The notes: generated from the sequence alone by a model not told the origin. A DNA stretch of 64,000 nt from Nocardioides sp. SR21 (GCF_022761125.1 NZ_JAKWJR010000003.1:186001-250000), one strand, 5' to 3'. Positions 9,067 through 18,186 are shown, numbered from the stretch's first letter. Translations and numbers: made by a program.

Positions 9067-9737
9067 TTCTCGACGGTGGCCGACTCGATGTCGACCGGGG
9101 TGGCCGGCGGGCCGTCGGGAGCGCCGGTCGTGGTGCCGGCGTCGCCGATCTCCTGGACGACCGCCAGGCCGTCCTCGTCGACGGTGCCGAACACGGTGTA
9201 CGACGCGGGCAGCGGCGTGTCGCCGTACACGATGAAGAACTGCGAGCCGTTGGTGTTCGGGCCGGCGTTCGCCATCGCCAGCGTGCCGGCCGGGTAGGTC
9301 TCGTCACCGGTGAGCTCGTCCTCGAACGAGTACCCCGGGCCGCCGGTGCCGGTGCCCGTCGGGTCGCCGCACTGCAGCACCGCGATCCCGGACTCCGGGG
9401 TCGTGAGGCGGTGACAGGTGGTCCCGTCGAAGTAGCCCTGCTCGGCGAGCGAGACGAACGAGTGGACCGTGCACGGCGTCGCGTCGGCGTCGAGCTCCAG
9501 GCCGATGTCGCCGGCCGAGGTGGCCAGCGTGACCTCGACGGTCCCGGTCTCGGTCGCCAGCTGCGACGGCTGCTCCACCTCCTTGGAGGCGCCCTGGGTG
9601 TCGGCCGGGTACAGGCACTCGACGCCGGTCGTGGGAGCGGGGTCGCTCGCGGAGGCGTCCGAGGACTCGTCGCTGCCGGAGCAGCCGGCGAGGGCGAGGA
9701 CGGTGGTCAGGGCGAGCGCAGCGGTGCGAACGAGCAT
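9063..9737 (-). CDS. Cyclophilin-type peptidyl-prolyl isomerase, lipoprotein
   Basis: The 224-residue protein has a lipoprotein signal (MLVRTAALALTTVLAL then the lipobox LAGC), so it is anchored to the outer face of the membrane. A low-complexity Ser/Asp linker follows, then a cyclophilin domain with FDGTTCHR, GPNTNGSQFFI and the YTVFG core. It would catalyse proline isomerisation during folding of exported proteins. ATG start. It overlaps the SDR stop by 4 bp in the convergent orientation. Confidence 0.92.
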   Translation of the reverse strand: MLVRTAALALTTVLALAGCSGSDESSDASASDPAPTTGVECLYPADTQGASKEVEQPSQLATETGTVEVTLATSAGDIGLELDADATPCTVHSFVSLAEQGYFDGTTCHRLTTPESGIAVLQCGDPTGTGTGGPGYSFEDELTGDETYPAGTLAMANAGPNTNGSQFFIVYGDTPLPASYTVFGTVDEDGLAVVQEIGDAGTTTGAPDGPPATPVDIESATVEN

Positions 9738-9759
9738 GCGGAGATCGTAGGGGAGCGGC

Positions 9760-10791
9760 TCAGGAGTTGCGCCCGCGCCCGGCCACCGGCCACCGGAGCA
9801 GGTCGTCGCCGGTGTCGGCCCAGAGCTCGTCGACCAGGTTCACGGCGTTGCAGACGTGGTTCGGTATGACGTCCACCTGGCTGCCGAGTGGAGGCAGCGG
9901 CGCCCCGCCCAGGTCGACCACGGCGTGGTGCTCCGAGAGCTGCACGACCCGCGCGTCGGGGTGCTGGAGCAACCGGCCGAACCCGGTGGCGTACGCCGCC
10001 CGGTCCGCGCCGAGCAGCTTGCTCCCGCTGTCGAGCACGAGCCGACCGCCCGCATGGCTGACCACCGTCGCGCGGCACGTCAGCGCGATGCGGTCGGAGC
10101 CGACCGTGCCGAGCTCCCACTGCTGCGCGTCGTTGAAGACGTAGACGCCCGGGCGCAGCTCGGTCAGCACGCCCGTGTCGGAGTCGGCCAGGCTCGGGGT
10201 GGAGCCGCCGCTGACCACCTCCGGCTCGATGCCCGCCGCCCGCAACGCGCCGGCCGCCACCGCGAGGGCGCGGGCCTCGTCCTGGGCCGCGGCGGCCCGG
10301 CCGTCCGGCGCGTAGCTGTGCCCGGGGAACGTGAACACGCCCCGCACCTCGACGCCCGCCTGGGCCACCTCGGCGGCGCGCTGCGGCGGACCGCCGCTGC
10401 GGTGGTGGCCGCTGTCGACCTCGACCAGCGCCGAGACGCGGTCACCGAGCAGCCGGCCGGCGTTGGCCGCGCCGGCGACGGAGTCGACGCCGATCGTGAC
10501 CCGGGCGCGGTCGGCCAGGGCGCGCAGCCGCTCGGCGGCACGCGCGTCGACCCACAGCGGGTACGCGATGAACACGTCGTCGAACCCGGCGTCCACGAAC
10601 GCCTCGGCCTCGCCGATCGTCGCCACCGTGATGCCCTGCGCTCCTGCCGCGACCTGCATCCGCGCGATCTCGACGCACTTGTGCGTCTTGACGTGCGGTC
10701 TCAGCGCGACGCCGATGGCCGCCGCCTTCTCGATGTTCGCGGCCAGCCGGGCGACATCGACCCGCAGGTACGGCGTCGGTGGCGCGCTCAC
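9760..10791 (-). CDS. D-serine dehydratase / D-threonine aldolase-like PLP enzyme (DSD1 family)
   Basis: The 343-residue enzyme has an alanine-racemase-type N-terminal barrel with the PLP lysine in RPHVKTHK, and a C-terminal beta domain ending in VIPNHVCNAVN. The His and Cys of that motif match the zinc ligands of eukaryotic D-serine dehydratase and D-threonine aldolase. It likely cleaves or deaminates a D-hydroxy amino acid. The GTG start overlaps the stop of the aldo/keto reductase gene by 4 bp, so they form an operon. The precise substrate cannot be read from the sequence. Confidence 0.85.
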   Translation of the reverse strand: MSAPPTPYLRVDVARLAANIEKAAAIGVALRPHVKTHKCVEIARMQVAAGAQGITVATIGEAEAFVDAGFDDVFIAYPLWVDARAAERLRALADRARVTIGVDSVAGAANAGRLLGDRVSALVEVDSGHHRSGGPPQRAAEVAQAGVEVRGVFTFPGHSYAPDGRAAAAQDEARALAVAAGALRAAGIEPEVVSGGSTPSLADSDTGVLTELRPGVYVFNDAQQWELGTVGSDRIALTCRATVVSHAGGRLVLDSGSKLLGADRAAYATGFGRLLQHPDARVVQLSEHHAVVDLGGAPLPPLGSQVDVIPNHVCNAVNLVDELWADTGDDLLRWPVAGRGRNS

Positions 10792-11624
10792 ATCTCCTCG
10801 TGGGTGTCCGGGTCGCCGCCGAAGAGCCGGCCGTCGGGGCGGCCGAGCGCGGTGATCGCCGCGACCTCGTCGTCGGTGAGCTCGAAGCCGAACACGTCGA
10901 GGTTCTGCCGCTGCCGCTCGGGTGTCGCGGACTTCGGGATCGGGACCGCGCCGAGCTGCACCTGCCAGCGCAGGATCACCTGGCCGGGCGTGACGCCGAG
11001 CCGCTCCGCGGCCGCCGCGACCGGCGGCTCGGCGAACGGCGCCCGGCGCTTGCCGAGCGGGCTCCACGACTCGGTGCGGATGCCGTACTTCTCGTTGGCG
11101 TCCCGCATCACCGACTGCGGGAAGTAGGGATGCAGCTCGATCTGGTTCACCGCGGGCGTCACGCCGGTCTCGTCGATGATCCGCTCGAGGTGCTCGGCGC
11201 TGAAGTTCGAGACGCCGATCGAGCGCACGAGTCCCTGCTCCTGCAGGTCGATCAGTGCGCGCCAGGCCTCGACGTACTGCCCGACCGAGGGGTTCGGCCA
11301 GTGGATGAGCTGCAGGTCGAGGCGTTCGAGGCCGAGCCGCTCCAGCGAGCCGTGCACGCTGGCGATCGCGTCGTCGTACCCGTGGTGCCGGCCCGGGATC
11401 TTGCTCGCGACGACGAGCTCGTCGCGGTCGAGGCCGGAGCGGCGGATCGCCTCGCCGACCTCGGTCTCGTTCTCGTAGTTCACCGCGGTGTCGATCAGCC
11501 GGTAGCCGTTCTCGATCGCGCTCTGGACCGCCGCCACGCCGTCGTCGCCGCGCAGCGGGTAGGTGCCGAAGCCGATCGCGGGGAGGGCGGTGCCGTCGTT
11601 GAGGGTGTGGGTCGGGATCGCCAT
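10788..11624 (-). CDS. Aldo/keto reductase
   Basis: The 278-residue NADPH-dependent reductase has a complete catalytic tetrad in context: Asp in LIDTAVNYENE, Tyr in the same segment, Lys in VVASKIPG and His in LQLIHWPNP. The C-terminal IPKSATPER segment is the cofactor-binding signature of the 2,5-diketo-gluconate reductase group. The ATG at 11624 (MAIPTHTLNDG) leaves a 13-bp gap to the upstream stop; another ATG seven codons earlier would overlap that stop by 8 bp. Confidence 0.92.
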   Translation of the reverse strand: MAIPTHTLNDGTALPAIGFGTYPLRGDDGVAAVQSAIENGYRLIDTAVNYENETEVGEAIRRSGLDRDELVVASKIPGRHHGYDDAIASVHGSLERLGLERLDLQLIHWPNPSVGQYVEAWRALIDLQEQGLVRSIGVSNFSAEHLERIIDETGVTPAVNQIELHPYFPQSVMRDANEKYGIRTESWSPLGKRRAPFAEPPVAAAAERLGVTPGQVILRWQVQLGAVPIPKSATPERQRQNLDVFGFELTDDEVAAITALGRPDGRLFGGDPDTHEEM

Positions 11625-11637
11625 GGGATCAACGTAC

Positions 11638-12072
11638 TCAGGCATCGCCGGGCGTCGCGTCGTGCCCGTCCTCGCCGTCGGTACGACGGTCCTCCTTCAT
11701 CTCGGCCTCGTAGAGGTGTCGTCTGCCGCCCACGAGCTCGTCGCGGGCGGCCCGCTCGAGCTCACGGAAGGCGGCGTAGTAGCCGTCGTCGTACTCCTCG
11801 ACGACCTGGAACGTCCAGCGCCCGTCGAGCACGTTGCGACCCACGAGCTCCCGCTCGATGCGGTCGGCGAGCTCGGTGTGGCCGGCGTGGCGGAGCTTCG
11901 CGACGGCGTCGCCGAGGGTCAGGTCGGCGGTGCCGGAGAGGCGGTGGAACGTGTAGAGGTGCCCGCGCGCGATCTCGATCGCCTCGAGCGCCTCGGAGAG
12001 CCGGCCGAGCGCCTCGACCGTCGCGTCGGAGACCCCGTCGGGACGCCGGTGGTCGGCGTCCGGACCGGTCAT
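11638..12072 (-). CDS. Conserved hypothetical protein
   Basis: The 144-residue protein is mostly helical and strongly charged, with an acidic low-complexity C-terminus (EDRRTDGEDGHD). The central part (LSEALEAIEIARGHLYTFHRL and following) resembles conserved actinobacterial proteins of unknown function. No motif, signal or membrane segment is visible. Its ATG overlaps the stop of the 70-residue gene upstream by 4 bp, and the aldo/keto reductase follows after 13 bp, so it lies mid-operon. Confidence 0.7.
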   Translation of the reverse strand: MTGPDADHRRPDGVSDATVEALGRLSEALEAIEIARGHLYTFHRLSGTADLTLGDAVAKLRHAGHTELADRIERELVGRNVLDGRWTFQVVEEYDDGYYAAFRELERAARDELVGGRRHLYEAEMKEDRRTDGEDGHDATPGDA

Positions 12073-12281
12073 CCGGCGAGGACCCGTTCGGCAGAGACGG
12101 CACCGTGCTCGGACTCGATCGCGTCCGCGAGCCTGCGGGTGTCGTGCTCGGAGACGTCGACGCCGACCTCGCCGAAGCCCTTGCGGAGCTCGGCCTCGAC
12201 GGTGCCCTCGGGCGCGCCGTCCTGCCAGGAGGTCACGCGGTCGACCACGTTCTGGATGGCTTCCATCTTCTCGTCAGTCAT
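12069..12281 (-). CDS. Small conserved hypothetical protein
   Basis: The 70-residue acidic protein (MTDEKMEAIQNVVDRVTSWQ...) is predicted helical throughout and has no cysteine or membrane segment. It is the first gene of a four-gene leftward operon (this gene, the 144-residue protein, aldo/keto reductase, DSD1-family enzyme). The ATG at 12281 is chosen because the frame upstream enters the divergent gene's promoter region. Function unknown. Confidence 0.65.
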   Translation of the reverse strand: MTDEKMEAIQNVVDRVTSWQDGAPEGTVEAELRKGFGEVGVDVSEHDTRRLADAIESEHGAVSAERVLAG

Positions 12282-12336
12282 GACGAGGGCGTACCCGGTC
12301 ACCCCGTCGTGCACGCGCGTCCGGCAGGCTTCCTTC

Positions 12337-13056
12337 GTGACCGCCGCCGACGTCCTGTCCTCGATCTGGGACGACGTCACCGGCTCCCAGCCCGCGCCCG
12401 CCCAGCTGGAGGTGCTGCTGACCGCGGTGGCCGCCGCCCTGGTGGTGGTGCTGCCGTGGACGTGGCGGATCGGCCGGCACGTCGTCACGATCGCGCACGA
12501 GGGTGCGCACGGCGTCGCCGCGCTGCTGAGTGGCCGCCGGCTCTCCGGGATCCGGCTGCACTCCGACACCTCCGGTGTGACCGTGTCCCGTGGCCGGCCG
12601 ACCGGGCCGGGCATGGTCGCCACCGCGTTCGCCGGGTACGTCGGCCCGGCACTGCTCGGCCTCGGAGCGGCGTACCTGCTGCACCGTCAGCACGCGTTGG
12701 CCGTGCTGTGGCTCGTGGTGCTCCTGCTGGCGCTGCTGCTCGTCCAGATCCGTAACTTCTACGGGCTGTACGCCGTCGGGATCGCCGGCGCCGCGGTGTT
12801 CGCGGTGAGCTGGTGGGGGAGCGAGACCGTGCAGTCGCTGGCGGCGTACGCCGGCACCTGGTTCCTGCTGATCGCGGCGCCCCGGCCGGTGCTCGAGCTG
12901 CAGACGCTGCGGCGCGCCGGTGGCGCCCGCACGTCGGACGCCGACCAGCTGGCGCGGCTGACCCGGGTGCCCGGCCTGGTCTGGGTCGGGATCTTCCTGC
13001 TCGTCACCTGCGGCTGCCTGTTCGTGGGCGGCCGGTGGTTGTGGGCCGCGGCGTAG
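12337..13056 (+). CDS. M50 family membrane metallopeptidase
   Basis: The 239-residue protein has several hydrophobic helices and the zinc motif HEGAH at residues 54-58, placed in a helix as in site-2-type proteases. The DSD-PG-type second motif is not obvious; GYVGPALLGLG may take the corresponding place. Members of this short M50B-like group are widespread in actinobacteria without a defined substrate. The GTG start is 55 bp from the divergent 70-residue gene. The F420-type gene follows after only 10 bp, suggesting co-transcription. Confidence 0.75.
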   Translation: MTAADVLSSIWDDVTGSQPAPAQLEVLLTAVAAALVVVLPWTWRIGRHVVTIAHEGAHGVAALLSGRRLSGIRLHSDTSGVTVSRGRPTGPGMVATAFAGYVGPALLGLGAAYLLHRQHALAVLWLVVLLLALLLVQIRNFYGLYAVGIAGAAVFAVSWWGSETVQSLAAYAGTWFLLIAAPRPVLELQTLRRAGGARTSDADQLARLTRVPGLVWVGIFLLVTCGCLFVGGRWLWAAA

Positions 13057-13066
13057 GGTCGAGCGC

Positions 13067-13936
13067 GTGCGCATCGGCATCCACTACGCGAACTTCACCC
13101 ACCCCGACTGGCAGTCCACGCTCCTCGATCGGCTGACCGCGACGGCCCGGGCCGCGGACCAGGGCGGCGCGGCGTGGTTCACCGTGATGGACCACTACTT
13201 CCAGATGGAGAACCTCGGCGGTCCGCCGGAGCCGATGCTGGAGGGCTACACGACGCTCGGCTACCTCGCGGGCCAGACGTCGGACGTGCGGCTCGGCCTG
13301 CTGGTGACCGGCGCGACGTACCGCCATCCGGGTCTGCTCGCCAAGATCGTCACGACGCTCGACGTGCTCTCGGAAGGCCGGGCGATGCTCGGCATCGGCG
13401 CCGCCTGGTACGACCGGGAGCACGAGGGCCTGGGCGTGCCGTTCCCGCCGATGAGCGAGCGGTTCGAGCGGCTCGAGGAGACGCTCGAGGTCGTGCAGCA
13501 GATGTGGTCGAGCAACGACGGGAGCTACGAGGGCCGGCACTACCGGCTCGCCGAGACTGTCAACGTCCCGCCGCCCGTGCAGGACCCGCACCCGCCGATC
13601 CTGATCGGGGGGAGTGGTGAGAAGAAGACGCTGCGCCTGGTCGCCCAGCACGCCGACGCGTGCAACCTGTTCGGCGAGAACCCGGCCGCGATCCAGCACA
13701 AGCTCGACGTCCTGCGCCGGCACTGCGACGACGTCGGCCGCGACTACGACACGATCGAGAAGACGATGATCGTCGAGACCGACCCGCTCCGGGACACCGA
13801 CGCGTTCGTGGCGTCGATGGGGGAGTACGCCGCCCTCGGCATCGAGCTGATCACGCTGGCGCCGATGGCCGACGACCCGGCCGGCTGGACCACGGCGGTG
13901 TGCGCCGACGTGCTGCCGCGGCTCGCGGAGCTCTGA
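13067..13936 (+). CDS. LLM-class F420-dependent oxidoreductase
   Basis: The 289-residue protein is a luciferase-like TIM barrel. The N-terminus (MRIGIHYANFTHPDW), the LGLLVTGATYRHP strand, the GRAMLGIGAAWYDREH segment and the ILIGGSGEKKTLRLVA segment are typical of the TIGR03560-like F420-dependent subgroup. It would transfer hydride between coenzyme F420 and an unknown substrate; FMN use cannot be excluded from sequence alone. GTG start, 10 bp after the metallopeptidase gene. Two palindromic repeat elements follow the stop. Confidence 0.88.
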   Translation: MRIGIHYANFTHPDWQSTLLDRLTATARAADQGGAAWFTVMDHYFQMENLGGPPEPMLEGYTTLGYLAGQTSDVRLGLLVTGATYRHPGLLAKIVTTLDVLSEGRAMLGIGAAWYDREHEGLGVPFPPMSERFERLEETLEVVQQMWSSNDGSYEGRHYRLAETVNVPPPVQDPHPPILIGGSGEKKTLRLVAQHADACNLFGENPAAIQHKLDVLRRHCDDVGRDYDTIEKTMIVETDPLRDTDAFVASMGEYAALGIELITLAPMADDPAGWTTAVCADVLPRLAEL

Positions 13937-13940
13937 GGAC

Positions 13941-14000
13941 GCGGAATGGTCACCAACCGCAGATTGGGAACGCTCCCGGCTGCGGTTGGTGACCATTCGG
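13941..14000. repeat. Palindromic intergenic element, copy A
   Basis: The left arm GGAATGGTCACCAACCGCA (13943-13961) pairs with TGCGGTTGGTGACCATTC (13981-13998). The loop carries a second small inverted repeat, GGGAACGCTCCC (13966-13977). It lies 4 bp after the oxidoreductase stop, in a convergent gap, where the hairpin could terminate transcription from both sides. Confidence 0.85.
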
Positions 14001-14062
14001 TGCGGTGAGCCGGCGATGCGGTGGGCCGGCGCTCCGTCGGCCCCGCTGCGGCTTCTGGTGGC

Positions 14063-14123
14063 ACGGAATGGTCACCAACCGCAGATCTCGGCCCCGCAAA
14101 CGTGCGGTTGGTGACCATTCCGC
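14063..14123. repeat. Palindromic intergenic element, copy B
   Basis: Both arms are intact (14065-14083 and 14103-14121, 19 bp each) but the loop lacks the GGGA/TCCC inner repeat. It is a direct neighbour of copy A, 62 bp away. A partial left arm (CGAATGGTCA) recurs near 14138-14147 and overlaps the stop codon of the VOC gene. Confidence 0.85.
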
Positions 14124-14144
14124 GCACCTGAGTCGCACGAATGG

Positions 14145-14651
14145 TCAGAGAACCTTCGTCCCGTACATCTCGCCGAGCGGGTCGGAGATCAGCTCGACGC
14201 GGGTGCCGTCGGGGTCGCGGAAGTAGATCGACGTGCCGCTCTCGTGGAGGTACTCCACGCCGGCGGCGTCGAGCTTGCCCTTGAGCCGCGCCCAGTTCTC
14301 GGGCGCGACCGAGATCGCCAGGTGGTGCAGGCCGCCGAGCACCTCGGCGTAGGGCCCGACGCCGAGGCCCGGGAAGTCGAAGAACGCGATCAGGTTGCCG
14401 TTGCCGATGTCGAAGAAGAAGTGGTTCGAGCCCGGGTAGTCACGGTTCTCGAACAGCTCGGTGAGCGGGAACTCCAGGAGCTCCTGGTAGAACCGCACGG
14501 TCGTCTCGACGTCGGCGACCACGATCGCGACGTGGTGGACCCCGCGCGCCGACGACGCCGGCCGGGTCTCCTCGGGGGCGAGGTAGGTGTCGCGGATCCG
14601 GGTCCGCTCGGCATCGATCGCGGCGAGGGCGGCGGCATCGGGGGCGCTCAT
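14145..14651 (-). CDS. VOC family (glyoxalase/dioxygenase fold) protein
   Basis: The 168-residue protein has an N-terminal helical leader and one vicinal-oxygen-chelate domain. The metal-ligand positions look present: His in RGVHHVAIVV, His in GGLHHLAISV and Glu in the terminal GTRVELIS strand. The family includes glyoxalases, extradiol dioxygenases and resistance proteins; the activity here is unknown. Its ATG overlaps the stop of the 2H-phosphoesterase gene by 4 bp. The stop codon lies in a fragment of the palindromic repeat. Confidence 0.85.
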   Translation of the reverse strand: MSAPDAAALAAIDAERTRIRDTYLAPEETRPASSARGVHHVAIVVADVETTVRFYQELLEFPLTELFENRDYPGSNHFFFDIGNGNLIAFFDFPGLGVGPYAEVLGGLHHLAISVAPENWARLKGKLDAAGVEYLHESGTSIYFRDPDGTRVELISDPLGEMYGTKVL

Positions 14652-15229
14652 AGCGCGACGGTAGCCCTCGCCTCACCGGCCGCGCCAGCCGTCTCGTCCC
14701 CGGTCGCGAGCGGGAACCGCGCGGCGGTGGTCCACGGGCCGTCGGGCGCGGCCTGGGTCATCAGCGTGACCGCGCGGGCGGTCGAGCGGATCGGCAGGTG
14801 CTGCTTCACGTAGAGCTCGGCCAGCTCCATCTCCTCGAGCTGCTCGCCGTGCCCGACGGTGAGGTGCGGCACGACGTCGGCGTACAGCCCCGCGAACGGC
14901 GGGAACTCCGGGTACGCCGCGTGCACCAGCGCCGTGAGAGCGCGGAACGGCGCCGGGTCCTCGGGCGCCAGCCACAGCACGTGGCGGTCGAACCACGCGG
15001 TGCGCGTGAGGGCGATGTCGAACGCCGGGACCGCCCCGAAGAGCGCGGTCAGGTGCTCCAGGACGGCGCCGTCGATCCGGTCCGGCGGGAGGAACGGGAA
15101 GAGCACCGTGAAGTGGGCCGGCACCCCGCCGCGCGCGTTGACGTCGAGGGCGTCGCGGTGGTGCGAGACGGCGGCCTCGGACTCGGGGACCTCGACGATC
15201 AGTCCGCTGTGGGGGCGCGGCTCGGGCAT
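14648..15229 (-). CDS. 2'-5' RNA ligase family protein (2H phosphoesterase)
   Basis: The 193-residue protein has the two H-x-T motifs of the 2H phosphoesterase superfamily, in AHFTVLFPF (about residue 39) and PHLTVGHG (about residue 123). Members open or close 2',5' or cyclic phosphate bonds on RNA or nucleotides. ATG start. It is the upstream partner of the VOC gene and divergent from the secreted metzincin. Confidence 0.85.
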   Translation of the reverse strand: MPEPRPHSGLIVEVPESEAAVSHHRDALDVNARGGVPAHFTVLFPFLPPDRIDGAVLEHLTALFGAVPAFDIALTRTAWFDRHVLWLAPEDPAPFRALTALVHAAYPEFPPFAGLYADVVPHLTVGHGEQLEEMELAELYVKQHLPIRSTARAVTLMTQAAPDGPWTTAARFPLATGDETAGAAGEARATVAL

Positions 15230-15384
15230 GGCGGAAACCTAGGGGAGAGGGCGAGGGAGGCGGTGCATTTCTGCACAGGTACCCACGTTGGCGGCCGATA
15301 GGAACCGACAGCAACTGGTCGCCAACGGATTGGCGACAGGTCCAGACAGCACTCGGACCGACAGCCAACGGAATGGAGTCCCAG

Positions 15385-17034
15385 GTGACGCGCGCACTCG
15401 TCGCTGCTGCACTCACGGTCGCGCTCGGCGCACCGCTGGGGACCTCCGTCATGGCCAACGCGAGGACGGCCGACGCCGTCGACAGCGCACGCGTGTCCGG
15501 CGTGGTCACCGAGCTCGTCGCAGAGGCACCGGACCACGCCAGGGGAGGGGAGGAGACGGACCTCGCGCTCGCGACCCCGGACGGCTTCGTCCCGCTGGCC
15601 GACGGGATCGACGTGGCGCCCGGCCAGCACGTGACGGCCGAGGTGCGCGGCGGCGAGGCCGCCGACGTCGTCGCCACCCGAGCGGCCCGCGAGGGGTCGA
15701 CTCCTGCCGTTCTCGATCGCCGGGTGTACGTCGGCATCGTGTCGCCCGCCGGCTACACGCTCGCCGACAACACCAACACGGTCGCGTCGGTCCAGCGGAC
15801 CCTGGCGAGCGCCAGCGACTACTGGGGGAGCCAGACCGGGGGAGCCGTCACCTTCGAGTACGGCGGAACGCTGGGCAAGTACGTGTCCGAGCACCCGTGC
15901 GGCGACACCACGGCGATGTGGAACGAGGCGATCGAGAAGTTCGCCGACGAGGGCGTCGACGTGCTCGGGCCGGGGCGGTACCTGATGCTGGTGGCTCCGA
16001 CCGGGTCGTCCGCGACCGACGACTGCCAGTACGGCTACGGCACGCTGGGCGGGCTCGAGGCGGCTCGCAACGCGACGTTCGTCTCCGACGACAACCAGTC
16101 GCTCTACGCCCACGAACTGGGCCACAACCTGGGCCTGGCGCACGCGAGCGCGCTGCGCTGCGCCGGCGCGCAGGACGGCGTGTGGAACGGCCGGACCTAC
16201 GGCTCGAACTGTGCACGGTGGCGCTACGAGGACCTGCTCGACGTGATGGGCTACTCGGGGAAGCGGTACGGCGAGGGCAACCTCAATGCCCCGCACCTCG
16301 ACGACCTCGGCCTGGACCCGGGCGCGATCCGCGCCGTCGCCGGTCCGGCGACGGTCACGATCCCGCCGCTGTCCGACACCACGGCGCCGGGCCGAGGTCT
16401 CAGGCTCACGGACACCAACGGCGAGCGCTACTACGTGGAGTACCGAACGGCCACCGGCCGGGACGCGGTGTGGTCGCTCAATCCGTACAAGCCCTCGCTG
16501 GGCGTGCTGCTGTACCGCGAGGACCCGTCGGCCTACCACCTCCACGGCAGCTACCACCTCGATGCGACCCCGCTGGGCACCGACTCCTTCGACTACGACC
16601 GCGCACTGCTGCCCGGGACGATGTTCACGACCGGCACCGGGACGCTGACCGTGACCACGATCAGGCAGGACGAGAACGGCGCGGTCGTCGAGATCGCCGG
16701 GGGAGCGTCCGACGTCGATCCCGAGCTCCCGGTCGGCAGCTCCGCTCACAAGGTCCGGCTGAGCGGCCCCAGCGTCGCGCGCCGCAGCGGGTGGGTGCGG
16801 CTGACCGCCGTGGTGCTCTCGGAGACCGGTGCCGTCGTACCGGGCAGCCGGGTCAGCTTCCAGCGCAGGACCGACGAGGGCTGGCGCACGGTCCGGACGA
16901 CGACGACGTCGCGGAAGGGCGTGGCCCGGGTCAAGGTCCGGCTACGACAGTCGACGACCTTCCGGGTCGCGGCCGGTACGCCGGTGGCCCCGAGCCGCAG
17001 CGTGACCGTGCGGCTGCCGCGGACACGCAGCTAG
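15385..17034 (+). CDS. Secreted metzincin-type zinc metalloprotease
   Basis: Exported protease of about 549 residues. The signal peptide (TRALVAAALTVALGAP, cleavage near MANA) is followed by a propeptide-like region and a catalytic domain. That domain has the zinc motif HELGHNLGLAH and a Met-turn in DVMGYS, both defining metzincins of the reprolysin-like M12/gametolysin group. The last 100 residues look like an Ig-like binding domain. GTG at 15385 is chosen because GGAG (15375-15378) lies 6 bp upstream; an ATG at 15373 adds four residues but has no ribosome site. The TAG stop shares CTAG with mraY. Confidence 0.85.
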   Translation: MTRALVAAALTVALGAPLGTSVMANARTADAVDSARVSGVVTELVAEAPDHARGGEETDLALATPDGFVPLADGIDVAPGQHVTAEVRGGEAADVVATRAAREGSTPAVLDRRVYVGIVSPAGYTLADNTNTVASVQRTLASASDYWGSQTGGAVTFEYGGTLGKYVSEHPCGDTTAMWNEAIEKFADEGVDVLGPGRYLMLVAPTGSSATDDCQYGYGTLGGLEAARNATFVSDDNQSLYAHELGHNLGLAHASALRCAGAQDGVWNGRTYGSNCARWRYEDLLDVMGYSGKRYGEGNLNAPHLDDLGLDPGAIRAVAGPATVTIPPLSDTTAPGRGLRLTDTNGERYYVEYRTATGRDAVWSLNPYKPSLGVLLYREDPSAYHLHGSYHLDATPLGTDSFDYDRALLPGTMFTTGTGTLTVTTIRQDENGAVVEIAGGASDVDPELPVGSSAHKVRLSGPSVARRSGWVRLTAVVLSETGAVVPGSRVSFQRRTDEGWRTVRTTTTSRKGVARVKVRLRQSTTFRVAAGTPVAPSRSVTVRLPRTRS

Positions 17035-18125
17035 GTGAGCCACGAGGCGTAGAAGATCCCCAGCCCGACGGCGGCACAGATCGCCGCGATGATCCAGAAG
17101 CGGATCACCACGGTGACCTCGTCCCAGCCCACGTGCTCGAAGTGGTGGTGGATCGGGGCGATCCGGAAGAGCCGGCGGCCGGTGCCGGTGAGTCGCCTGC
17201 TCAGCTTGAAGTAGCCCATCTGCAGCATCACCGAGAGCGTCTCGATCACGAACAGCCCGGCGATGACCGCCATCAGCAGCTCGGTGCGCGACATGATGGC
17301 CAGCCCGGCGAGGGCGCCGCCGAGCGCCAGGGACCCGACGTCGCCCATGATGATCCGCGCGGGCTTGGCGTTCCACCACAGGAAGCCCACGCACGCCGCG
17401 GCGATGGCGGCGGCGAACACCGCGAGGTCCAGGGGATCGCGCACCTCGTAGCACTGCGCCTCGACGGTCGTGGGCCTCGAGGAGCCGCACAGCTGGTTGT
17501 TCTGCCAGATGTTCACGACGACGTACGCGCCGAAGAGCAGCGCGGACGTGCCGGCGAGCAGGCCGTCCGCACCGTCGGTGAGGTTCGCGCCGTTGGACGT
17601 CGCGGTGACGATGAACCAGATCACCAGCAGCGTGACGACCAGCGGGAGCTTGACGCCGAAGTCATGCGTCGTCGAGAGGTACTGCGACGCGGGCCGGACG
17701 CCACGCTCGTCGGCGAAGAAGCTCGTGGCCAGGACGCCGAACACCAGGGCGACCAGCGTCTGGCCGGCCAGCTTGGCGCGGCTGCTGAGGCCCTGGTTGT
17801 CCTGCTGGTAGACCTTGATGAAGTCGTCCAGGAAGCCCACGGCGCCGCAGCCGAGCAGGAGCAGCACCAGGAGCCAGGCGCTGGCGCTGGGGGAGCCACC
17901 GGTCGCGAACGTCGCGACGAGGTACGCCGCCACGGCGCTCAGCAGGATCACCAGCCCGCCCATGGTCGGCGTGCCGCGCTTCACGTGGTGCGTCGACGGG
18001 CCGTCGACACGGATCGGCTGCCCGAATCCCTGCCGGGCGAAGTACCCGATGGCGTACCGGGTGCCGAGCAACGAGCAGACCATCGCCAGGGTGCCGCTGA
18101 GGAGGATCGCCCGCATTGACCTCAT
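17031..18125 (-). CDS. mraY: Phospho-N-acetylmuramoyl-pentapeptide transferase
   Basis: Integral membrane enzyme that transfers phospho-MurNAc-pentapeptide to undecaprenyl phosphate, giving lipid I. The 364-residue product has about ten membrane helices and every expected motif: KRGTPTMGG near the N-terminus, the Asp pair in FLDDFIK, NLTDGADGL, and the HHH in APIHHHFE. It stands alone here, without the other dcw cluster genes (murE, murF, murD, ftsW, murG), so it is probably an extra copy or a relocated one. ATG start. A 13-bp palindrome lies 62 bp upstream. Confidence 0.9.
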   Translation of the reverse strand: MRSMRAILLSGTLAMVCSLLGTRYAIGYFARQGFGQPIRVDGPSTHHVKRGTPTMGGLVILLSAVAAYLVATFATGGSPSASAWLLVLLLLGCGAVGFLDDFIKVYQQDNQGLSSRAKLAGQTLVALVFGVLATSFFADERGVRPASQYLSTTHDFGVKLPLVVTLLVIWFIVTATSNGANLTDGADGLLAGTSALLFGAYVVVNIWQNNQLCGSSRPTTVEAQCYEVRDPLDLAVFAAAIAAACVGFLWWNAKPARIIMGDVGSLALGGALAGLAIMSRTELLMAVIAGLFVIETLSVMLQMGYFKLSRRLTGTGRRLFRIAPIHHHFEHVGWDEVTVVIRFWIIAAICAAVGLGIFYASWLT

Positions 18126-18186
18126 TCTGGGCCAGGGGCGGGGCAGAGCGGTCGAGGCGCACCGACCGGCTCCCGCCTAGGCAAGA

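Noticed and set aside
17031..18125. mraY as part of a dcw cluster
   Set aside because: Neighbours are a secreted protease and a UvrA-like gene; no mur or fts genes nearby.
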